A DNA stretch of 64,000 nt from Scortum barcoo. Taxonomy: Eukaryota > Chordata > Actinopteri > Centrarchiformes > Terapontidae. Under the pieces are notes generated by a model. It worked only from the letters and a program-made list of their open reading frames with translations, did no database searches and had not been told where the DNA came from. Made by a program: the position numbers and the translations under genes. Each line of letters starts with the position of its first letter. Position 1 is the first letter of the stretch. This document shows positions 39,516-49,648 of this stretch, one piece after another. The DNA lies in contig CM041553.1 in NCBI GenBank assembly GCA_023238725.1, forward strand, positions 8,269,001-8,333,000, written 5' to 3'.

Positions 39516-40089
39516 CATCGTCCTGCTTGAGGAGGTGAACTATTTGTATGTAAAAGTTTGTAACTGAGCATCAGTATGTGATTTCAGTAGGTCGCTGTAT
39601 CCACTGACCTGACTCTGCAGGTGCAACTGTCCCAGTGTTCAGAAGTGAGCCAACATGTCAGCGGCTCTCACACTTGAATAAGACATGTTAAGTCCAGAGT
39701 AATAATGCAGGAAGATGAACGCTTTTCTGAGAATGTGTCATTTGTTTGTTTTTTGTTAAGTATTCTAATCAAATAAGATTTTATCCTGTTTACTATTTTA
39801 TTCTTATATTATCAATAAGTGATTACAAGCAGGATGCATTGTTTGATGGCATGCATGATAATAAGGATGTTCAGTACTGTGTGTTGAGAAAGAGTGCTTT
39901 CACTTTTTTGGTTTGACGTAAATACATTTTACAGTGATTGTCCTGCCAGTTTAACAGGTGAACAGCCAGGTGTGCTACTGAGAAACCTGCTGTTGAAATC
40001 ACATATTTTTCCCACTTCAAGTTTGATTAAAAACCTTAAATCAAGCTGGGTAAAAAAAGGAAACTTGTACTTATAGCTGTGATAGTCAT

Positions 40090-40251
40090 TTTATTCCAAT
40101 CTTGCACATGAGTGATGTCTGTTGTAAAGGAAAGGAAGAATAAGGAAAGTCAAAGTACACTTTACGTCAAAGATAAAATGGTAACATTTCAAGAAATATC
40201 TGACCATCGTGTTGTACTTCAATATTCCGTGCACGGTAGCTGTGTTTTATT
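40090..40251 (-). terminator. Candidate polyadenylation signals of exosc1 (minus strand)
   Basis: AATAAA reads on the minus strand at 40090-40095 and 40246-40251, about 0.9-1.1 kb beyond the exosc1 stop. This would give exosc1 a 3' UTR that converges on the end of knop1. Confidence 0.4.
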
Positions 40252-41170
40252 CTAGTTGAACATTAGGCTCTTAAACACATTCATTCTCCTTTAAAACTGC
40301 TGCATGGACAACATTTTTCCCGTCAGTTTACGTGAAACTTGCAAAGTAAGGATAAATGAGGAGATTAAAATGTCTTTTAGCTCAATGTTTTTGTCACATT
40401 TATGGACAAAGTGTAAAAAAAAAAGCCAGTCACATACATAACATGCAGAACAAGTTTCAAAGTGGAGCCCTCACTGTGCACCTTTTTTGGTCAAATCCTC
40501 CTTATTGCAGACCAAATACAGCTCCTGCCCTTTAAATGACCTCAGTGTTCACTTATGGCTTTACATAAGATAGAGTCTGATCCTCTCTAACCAAGTCTAA
40601 TGTTTCTGCACCAACTGCTTCATCCTTCAAGTGACCTGATGATCTGCCATAACATATACTAGCAGAACTGAGGGAATCCTGCATCTGTGAAAAGGACCTG
40701 TCTTCATTGGGTGCATGTTTCTGATGCTTTTAGCTTCTCAACATCACGGTCACTTTGAATGTTTGGCAGCTGCACTGTAACATCCTGAGTGAACTGAGTC
40801 AGGCCATTCTGATCAGGTTAAAGGCAACTTTAAAGAGCCCACACTGCTGGAACATGTACTCAGTTTGTTAAAATGGCTTTACAACCATCACTACTTTGTT
40901 GAAAATGTGTCTTGGCAATTTTTCTGTTTGGTCCGACACTGCTTCAGTGTTTTCAAGCTAGCACAATCAAATGATGACAAAGTGTGCGGAGGGCAAGCTG
41001 ATTTAAAAAAAAAAAACACTTAAGAAAGACATGAAACCAGAAGTAGCCAACAATATGCACATAGTCCAGACTCGCAGCAAACATCTGAAACAGAGTTGGG
41101 AGGCTACTCGATGACTTGCAGGGAAGGGGAAGCTGTGTGTTCCTTGTGGAGGAAAGAAGTTTTAGGGCTC

Positions 41171-41277
41171 TCATGCCTGTAGATACTCTGGCTGCACTCG
41201 CGCCACTTTGCGGAATTCTTTGGAGTGCGTCCGTGGACACTGCATCTCGCACCAGCTGATGGGAACCATCTGGGCAC
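41171..41277 (-). CDS. exosc1: Exosome component 1 (CSL4), terminal exon only
   Basis: The exon opens after an acceptor (AATCAG) and supplies 2 nt plus 34 codons and a stop. It contains QMVPISWCEMQCP, KEFRKVARVQPE and a final YLQA. This is nearly the same as the C-terminus of vertebrate EXOSC1, the CSL4 cap subunit of the RNA exosome. That subunit has an S1-type RNA-binding domain and works in 3'-5' RNA processing in nucleus and cytoplasm. The two cysteines (C-x3-C) belong to the C-terminal domain that contacts the exosome ring. The preceding exons (roughly 160 codons) are not in the 277 bp before the assembly gap nor recognisable after it, so they should lie in the gap. The gene runs opposite to zfyve27 and converges on knop1. 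Confidence 0.85.
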
Positions 41278-41554
41278 CTGATTCACAAAGGAAAAGGAAA
41301 TGAACATGAAAAAAAACAAACAAAAAATCTATATATTGTATCATCAAATAGAAACAACACCACCATAATACTCTGCACACACAAGTTGGCTTGCCATAAT
41401 CCTGTACAGTGTTCTGTTCAAAATCAAACTTGGTACAGTACAAGTAAGGGCAGAGAGAAAAGTACATGGTCTTTCTTCTGCACCAGAATATATAACTTAT
41501 TTATTTGTGTTTGAACTAAATTTGAGCCTGAGAAAATGTGGGCTGTAACATGCA

Positions 41555-42054
41555 NNNNNNNNNNNNNNNNNNNNNNNNNNNNNNNNNNNNNNNNNNNNNN
41601 NNNNNNNNNNNNNNNNNNNNNNNNNNNNNNNNNNNNNNNNNNNNNNNNNNNNNNNNNNNNNNNNNNNNNNNNNNNNNNNNNNNNNNNNNNNNNNNNNNNN
41701 NNNNNNNNNNNNNNNNNNNNNNNNNNNNNNNNNNNNNNNNNNNNNNNNNNNNNNNNNNNNNNNNNNNNNNNNNNNNNNNNNNNNNNNNNNNNNNNNNNNN
41801 NNNNNNNNNNNNNNNNNNNNNNNNNNNNNNNNNNNNNNNNNNNNNNNNNNNNNNNNNNNNNNNNNNNNNNNNNNNNNNNNNNNNNNNNNNNNNNNNNNNN
41901 NNNNNNNNNNNNNNNNNNNNNNNNNNNNNNNNNNNNNNNNNNNNNNNNNNNNNNNNNNNNNNNNNNNNNNNNNNNNNNNNNNNNNNNNNNNNNNNNNNNN
42001 NNNNNNNNNNNNNNNNNNNNNNNNNNNNNNNNNNNNNNNNNNNNNNNNNNNNNN
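41555..42054. other. Assembly gap, exactly 500 N
   Basis: A run of exactly 500 unknown bases. The round length suggests a placeholder rather than a measured size. It interrupts exosc1. Confidence 0.97.
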
Positions 42055-42424
42055 CCATGTGTCACACTCGCACAGCAATGGAGCCCCATCAACAATCAGA
42101 GGACTCACTTCTCTTATATCTGTAAAAAGAAACAATCAGGGGGAAAGTCAGGGTAAATGAATATTTGCTTTGTGAGAACGTCCAGTCTTGATTCCTCTGA
42201 AAACACAATATTTAAACAAATTGGCGAAAAAAACAAAACATACCAGACACGTTATTATTCAAGTGTTTATCTCCTAAAACATATCTCGAACTTCATTTTA
42301 GATGGAGCCTTCATTTATTTCTATTCATTTTAAAAATCAGTTTACAAAAGGTGGCTTTAGGAAGCTCAGCTGAACTCCCTGGCTGTAGATAAATGAACAC
42401 CTCCACACTGTCTGAGCAGAGATC

Positions 42425-42761
42425 ATGGCGCTCTGTGATCGGCTGCGCCAGTCGCGCTCCTCCGCTCTGACATCGCCTACTCGGCCTGGCTCGAAGCAGG
42501 AAGTGGACGTTTGTAGCGCCGAGCTAACAAAGCTAGCCGGGACCAGCCGCGACTCAGAGAGCGAAAGCAGCGCCTGCTCCGTCGGGTTTTGTCCTCAGAC
42601 AGCTCGGTCGGTGTTTGTGGCAGTCGGAGGCTCGGGCAGCAGGGCCGGCTGTGTGTGGAGGCTCCTCTTCCTCCGAGCTCATGATGTCGGCCGGACTCTC
42701 TGGTCGCTCCTGACTTCCTCCTGACTTCCTCTCCGGTCCGCTGCAGGACACTCAGCTCGGG
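42425..42761 (+). promoter_or_regulatory. 5' UTR exon and CpG-rich promoter of zfyve27
   Basis: GC-rich sequence with many CpG sites ends at a donor (CTCGGG|GTGAGT, 42762) about 1.3 kb before the coding exon, whose acceptor is at 44085. Within it lies a 99-codon open frame (42425-42724). It starts at an ATG with A at -3 and G at +4 and stops before the donor, so it would act as an upstream reading frame if the transcript starts 5' of it. Confidence 0.6.
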
Positions 42762-44093
42762 GTGAGTTATCCTCCTCCACAGCAGGTACACGGTGTCAGC
42801 TGAGCAGTTTAGTGAGCTGAGTGAACCCTCCTGTGTGACAGACAGGCCAAATCTGCTCACTGATACAGCTCAAGTTATTTTGATGTAGTCCAGTATCTTG
42901 AATCACAGGTCGGGGGTTTTATAATCTGGACAACATATGACAGCCTCTGAACTTAGACCCTCGACTGAGATGAGGAAACACTACCCTCCAAAAAAACCTT
43001 CTTACAGGGGTACAAATGGAAGAAACCAACAGGAAGAGCATCCGAGGAGTGATCTCTCTTCCAGGACAGACAGACGTGCAATAGATGTGAACCGAAAAAA
43101 AAACTCCACAATAACATCACAGTGTCACCATTTGATAACAAAGCTACAGACTGTAAGGAAACGGGGGAGGTTGCATCCAGGAGGACGTCGAGCCACTTCA
43201 GGGGGTGCCGGATATGTAAAACCTGAACCACACCACTTCCTCTCCATCACTGTGACCTGGAAGAGTTCAGGGATGAAGTAACACTATAAAATAATATTAA
43301 TAATAATAATACTAATATGGTCACACATTACGATTACAGATGCTGAAACCAGTATTAGTACTAACTACTAGTATTACTCGGTTGTCAAGTTAAAGTAGAC
43401 TAAGAAAGATCATGTGTACCTTAACACTGAAATACACTGTACTAATCCCGTGCTAATTCAGAGATGCTCTCAATTCTGCTTCATTATACACAGTTTTCAT
43501 TACATGCTGAATGTGCTCAGCTGTAAGTGTAATTAAATGATAATAAACTCAAAATGCTCAACAGTTTACCAAGAATATTTTTTATTAAATACTATCCATT
43601 GCTGAAACCTTCACATCAGGTTGAAGAAGCCGTCCCTCTGGATGACGGTCTGACGTCTGTTGCACCTGCGTTGGGTGCTGTGTGCTGCTTTACACTTTAT
43701 TCTACATCTGGAAGAGGAGGAGACACTTGCCATCTATGTGCTTGTACTCTGTCTGCCGACACTGACAAGAAAAGTTGTTGAAAGATAACATGGCAGCTTT
43801 CACTCCCCTTGAACAGGTTTCCCCATTAGATCAACTACATAACAAGTAGTAGGTCTAATCGAGTGCATTAAAGGATTCAGAGTGAGCTACAGTTTTTCCA
43901 CTGCTCCTCCACCTGATATACAGACACTTTGAGTTTGTCCTTTTCATGTTTCTTTGGGACTGAGCTGTGAAACTGGTTGGAGAGGGTCCAGAATAGGTAA
44001 ATCTCTTTAGGAGGTTGTGATGTTAATGGGTGAGGACTCTTTTTGCCTATTCACCCCCTGAATCTGTCCTGTTCTCACTCTGCAGGAATTACG

Positions 44094-47000
44094 ATGCACA
44101 ACGCAGGTGTGTCCCAGGACCCCTCGCAGGGTACAGGGGATGGGGCGGAGGTGGTCCACACATTATCTAAAGAGACTCCCGGGTCTCCAGAAGCCTCTGA
44201 GTTGGGCAGCCCGCGGAGTACACCAAACTTTGACCTCCTCAACATGGTGGTGTCCTATAAGAGGATGGCTCTGTTCCTTGAACCAGTCACAGATGCAGTG
44301 GAGCTGATCCGCTTCCTTCTCGGGTGAGTGTGTGTGTTTGTGTGTGTGGCCTGTCTGAGCATCTTATGATAAAACTGCTTTAGTTTATGAGTGTTAATGG
44401 CAGGAAGCCACAATCACATTGGAGTATTCATCTGTTTTTTTCGTATCCCGCAGGTGGAAAATGCCTGTGTGCTCTCTGCTTGTCTGTGCGTTCCTCAATG
44501 TTTTCTTCTGCACTGTTAATGAAGGTAAGATGAGGCATTCAGCGTTAATATTGATCTGGCTATTGTTTGGTGTTTTAAAAGACACTTGAATAATTCATTA
44601 ACTGGCTGTTATGCCTGCCTCTCTGGTGTCAGTGGGTTGGTTCACAGTGGGTGTGGTGGCGCTGACGACGCCTGCTGCCCTGGGTTACCTGCAGGACAGG
44701 TGTGGCAGCAGAGCCTCAGAAGCAGAGCTCCAGAAGAGGTGCTACCACGCCGTGCACCGCAGAGACCTGCAGACAGTGAATCTCACCAAACAGGAAGCTA
44801 TGCTGGAAGTCAAAGACCTGTAAGACAGGAGGGGTTATGTGCTGCAGAGCTGCAGCTAATGATTATTTTCATTATTGATAAAACTTTCGGTTATTTTCTT
44901 GATTAATTGTAAAGTTTATAAAATGTCAGAGACAGTAAAAAATCCCAGTTACAGTTTTATGAAGCCAAAACCAAAAAACATTAAATTTACTGACAAAAAC
45001 AAAACAGAACAAAACAAAGCAGCAAATCTTCACAGTTGTGAAGCTGGAACTTGGTAATGTTGAGTATTTTTGCTTGAAAAGTCACAAACAATTAAAATTA
45101 AAATCATTGCTAATGTTTTTCTGTTAATTGACTGATTGTTTCAGCTCTAATAAACTGTTTGTGTGTGTGTGGTTGGCAATAAGAGCTTGGCTGTAGTCTT
45201 GTTGGTTTCAGCTTCACAAATGCTGAGGGACTTGAATTGTTGTTGCCAAAACACACAATAATGTGTATCCTGGAGGCCCTACAGACTTTTTTAAATTCAT
45301 TTCCCTCCTCATAAAACATTTGCAAAAAAAGCCTCCCAATCATCACTGTATTGCCCTACAGCTCCTCTTGTGGTCACAAATCACTTGAAACCTTCAGATG
45401 TGATAAAATAAATGATTTATAGATAGACATATTTTATTATTTCATACAAAGGATGAATAGACTAACTCATAATAACGTATCTACTAGTTGATCAAACCTT
45501 AGCCACATGTCATGTGTAAAGGTGACATTTGTACAATGTATTTGCTCATGTATGGGTTGAAGTGTGTCTTTGTTCTTTTAGTGTTTGTGTTTATGGGTGT
45601 GTTCATGTTTCTTGTCTTCATCAGGTTGAAGCACCTGGATGAATTGCTGTCCTCTGCCTGCCTGTCAGCCGAAGCTGTTTACAGGGTCCTGTACTGGGAC
45701 AGTCACACCAAGTCATCAAGGTCTGCACGCACACGTACACAGAAACACTCAGACACACACACACACACACACACACAGTATCACCTGTAGTTGTTCTATT
45801 CACCAGCTGAGTTAATTATCATTACTACTGTTCTGCTCATGGACTACTTCACAACAGATCAGCGTCTCTTTGTCCTTGTGCTGATGTTGTCATTTGCCAC
45901 ATGTACTCACTCAATAGGATTTACTACCATGAGCTAATACTGGTGAGGTATGTAAGTTAAATATAAACAGCATTTTCAATTACCTTAAATAAAAAAAGAT
46001 CAAATGGAGATGTGGAGTGTTCTAGTTTTAGTTGAGTACTTGGACGAAGATTCACGTGGTAACTGTGCTCTACAGTAGGTCCGTATTAACAGACTTAACT
46101 CCATTAAATGTCATAAGGATGGACTGTCTTATTAATCACTTATTTGTTGGTTTGTCTGCGTGTGATCTGGCATTTGTGACCTCTTCCTCCAGGTTCTATG
46201 GAGGGATGTTAATCTTGGTGTGTCTGCTCTACATGGCTCCTGTGGGCTGGGTACTTGCTGGGCTCAACACCACCATCTTCCTGTGGAACAGAGACTTCTG
46301 CAGAGGTTAGTTCGTCCTGTCTGGAACAAGCAAAGGGTTAAACTCTTACTCCTGTTTAAGAAAGTAAAGCTCCAGTAACTTGTTGTTTCTCCTGTGGTTC
46401 CAGTCTTGTTGGACCTTAGGAAGCTGACCCACATGGGCCAGGCCCAGACCTTAGAGGGAGTGTGTGAAGAACAGGAACATGGAAACTCGCTGGACCGGAC
46501 CCCCACACCCAACAGTCTGGAGGTGAGAGGAAGGAGCATTGTGGAGATTGGTGCATATGGGTTTGAATACTGAAGGATTTAGTGGTTGTGATTTACATTA
46601 AAACCAACCATGGCTATAAGCTTCTTATCCCATTTATCCCATGAGCTCAATGTATTTTTTCAGCAGTACTGATGCAAATCCACACATAGATTTCCTCCAT
46701 CCATCCATCCGTGGACACTTTTTTGTGCTCTGATTTTATTCTCCAGCAAAGGCACAGAGAGGGGCTCAGAGTAATTTGACTTTATCTGTGTGGAGGCCTC
46801 TGGATCACAACAGGCAGCAGTGCAATAAAAAACATTTGCACTGATCAGATCCAAGGTTCTGATCCTGGCAACACTATGGATTTAGGAGTTATCTGGAGTA
46901 TATAGACATATTTTCGCCCCAGAATTTTCATATGAATTTGTGTGTGTGTGATGACAGGACCTGTCTCCTGGCAGTGTGGAGGAAGCTGAGGAGGCAGAAC

Positions 47001-49648
47001 CTGATGATGAATTTAAAGATGCAATTGAGGTAAATATTATTTTTCTATTCATTTTTTTCACGTCAGTTTTTCTCCTCACAATTTGATCACCATTCAAAGG
47101 GTTACAATTTGATTATTAAACCTTTCTCAATGCATTGCAATGCATCCCAGTGTCTGATTTCTATACATGGTTTATTTTTTTCCATCAATAGAAGCAACTG
47201 TGCCAAAACATCTGCTTTCAAAACAGCCAATGGGCGTTTTATTTCTCTTGTCGCTTGTAGCTGCTCTGCCATCTTTGTGCCGTCTAGAATATAAACACAG
47301 TGCTCGCACTCTATGTAGCAGCAACACCAAACTCCAGAAAAAGGGCAGTCCATTGAAAATTGCACTAATAATTGAACATAAACTTTACTGTATCAATGCA
47401 GAATCATTCAACAAAGCATGACTGATGGATAAAAAAATCTAATGAAATCCATTTAAAATTAAAACTATAACAGAATAATGTGTGCAGCAACGGTTTTGAA
47501 TATGATATGAGGCCACATTATAATAAATGTGGCTGGAAAGATCTGGAGATCTGGAGCTGGAAAGTTTTATATTTGAGTCACAGTTGTTGGAACCTGCCAT
47601 CACTGTGTGAAAAATCCTCCTCTCATGTATGTCCTGTTACTTTATGTTTTTTTTTTTTGTTTTCCTCTGCCATCCTCTGAATTCAGGAGCATTCAATATC
47701 CCTGCAGGTGAGTGCCCCCTCCCATCTGTTTAGCAGAGGCTAAAGCACTACCACCCTGTTTACTGTAAAACTACTCTACACATGAACATTGACTTCATGT
47801 GTTGTAAGCTGGTGTCGTGCTGGATTCCCCCTTTGAAGTATGGTTGTTGGGCATGTTTCTGTGCAGTCACACTGAATTTCAGTGTTGGTGGGTAACATTG
47901 TTCTCATGTGTCATTCTGCTTCCTGATTAGGAAACCCCTTTGGTCTTAGTGGTAAGTGGATTTCCCAGAACCTGCCATCCATCCATCCATCCATCCATCT
48001 GCTCTTGAGCTTGTTCCCTCGGCACAAGTGTGATAGTGATCATAATAATCACTTTAAAGCATATCTTGCTCAGGGGCACATTCTGTCTGAAATTACAACA
48101 CTGGATACATAAGAGAGTTGCTACTATATTTTAGAGTGTCTAATTGGCAGACTTTTTCAGTGTAGTTGTAGATCTGTGGATCTGCTGTTCAACACACAGG
48201 AAGCAGAACCAATCATCCTCCTGCCTAAAGGCCCTTTTTGTTTATGGTGGATGGCTTTCTTTGGCCACAAAACATTTTTCTCCTCCTCTTACTCTCTGGT
48301 CCTTCATAGTATAAAGTTGTAGATTCAGTAGATTAGGTTGCACCCACCAGACTGCTTAGCTGTCGGTTTTCACAAAACGGGAACCTTTAACAAGAGTTAT
48401 TTGGAGAACGTGTAGATAGATGTGGAGAAATAAATGTACGTACAGAGATAAATGTAGATGAGTATAGAGGTATAAACTATGCTTATTATATCTTTGTAGG
48501 GTCAGAATTAAAAGGATATAATGATGCAAATAGTTTTTTCCTCAGTTCTTCAGGATGTTTGGTGTCCTCATGTTTGGCAGATACATGAAGTGAAAGAAAT
48601 GAAGAAATATGAAGAAATACCACACGTGTTTTACCACATATTTTCCACCATGGTCCATCTCCCTAGTAGTCCTTGTAGTTACCATTGTCATACTTGATTT
48701 ATTTGCCAAACACTTTTAGTCAAACTGGCTGAAATTACTTTTATCTACCTCTGATCCTGGTTTTCATCATCCAAAAGACGAACATTTACTGTAGCTTACA
48801 CGGTATGTAACTGTCTTTTTCTTTGTCCACCCCCCTCCTCTCCTTACTCCCTCAGGAGGATGATGACGGGCCACTCGGAGCTCCAGAATATGACACCATC
48901 TCTGAAAATGGTCTCTTGAGCCGCAACGAACCAATACGCAGCAAAGTGTCCAAACTGACTGAGAAATTGCGTAAACGCTACCCCACCACCAGCACAGGTC
49001 CATCTGCTCTGACTCATCCGCAGCTTTACTTCTTCTGATTATATTTCAGTGATGAAAGAGGAATCTGAGTCTCATACCTTAGCTCTGAACAGATGCATTT
49101 TATTTTATATTTCATCGTCTTATTTATCTCTCTGTCTTCTTCTGTTAAGGCAACTGTTCTAGCTGCAATGCTGTCTTCTCAGTGCTGAAGAAAAGGGTGA
49201 GACTGAAAACTTGTGACAAGGGCCGGGGATATATTTAGGCATCACATGACCATGATGTTTAATTTTGTCATGCTGTTTTACTGGCACAAGCCTCAACACA
49301 GTGTCTCTTTGTATTACAGAGGAACTGCAGTAACTGTGGCAACAGCTTCTGCTCCCGTTGCTGTTCCTTCAAGGTGCTGAGATCTGTCATGGGGGCAACA
49401 GGTGAGAAGGGAAAGAGATTTTTAAAAAAAAATTTTTAAACTGACTCATGCTAATATTTTAATGTTAGACAGATTTATTAAGACAATTGTGTCATGTCTC
49501 ACCACATTATCACGTCTCTCTTGCTGTATTAATCTTTGAATTATGATTTAATTCTCTTCTTCTTTCTTCTTCTTTAGCTCCAGAGGCCCAGAGAGAGACT
49601 GTGTTTGTTTGTGCTGCCTGTAATTCCTCTCTCATCAAGTTACAATGA
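44094..49648 (+). CDS. zfyve27: Protrudin (zinc finger FYVE-type containing 27)
   Basis: Thirteen coding exons: 44094-44323, 44454-44524, 44633-44819, 45625-45720, 46193-46305, 46404-46522, 46958-47029, 47687-47707, 47931-47951, 48856-48997, 49150-49196, 49320-49401 and 49578-49648. Phases agree throughout and the product is 423 residues (human about 411). The ATG is eight bases into the second exon. Residues 45-77 form the Rab-binding region (YKRMALFLEP). Hydrophobic ER-membrane segments lie at about 80-120 and a hairpin at 195-224. SVEEAEEAEPDDEFKDAIE (278-296) carries the FFAT motif that binds VAP proteins. The FYVE-like finger (358-416) has CSSC, CSNC, CSRCC and CAAC ligands and GATAPEAQRETVFVC. 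Protrudin moves late endosomes outward and promotes neurite growth. The donor at 48998 (GTCCAT) is weak but the phase and homology support it. Confidence 0.95.
44845..45150 (+). repeat. Inverted-repeat element family C, copy in zfyve27 intron
   Basis: It starts AGAGCTGCAGCTAATGATTA and ends with the inverted form TTTCAGCTCTA. The interior shares GCAAAT-TTCACA and CTGGAAC blocks with the copy at 62992-63324, in the same orientation. It is a non-coding element of MITE type. No clear target duplication survives. Confidence 0.65.
45751..45778. repeat. (AC)n microsatellite in zfyve27 intron
   Basis: About 13 AC units shortly after the donor at 45721. Confidence 0.9.
47975..47999. repeat. (CCAT)n array beside a zfyve27 microexon
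   Basis: Six tandem CATC units lie about 25 bp downstream of the second 21-nt exon. Confidence 0.85.

Noticed and set aside
41555..42054. Gap as the cause of the 16p12.3/10q24 synteny join
   Set aside because: The exosc1 exon, a 10q24 gene, lies left of the gap in continuous sequence with knop1, so the junction is outside the gap.
41424..42156. Open frames of about 180-223 codons across the N run
   Set aside because: They consist of unknown bases; no coding evidence.
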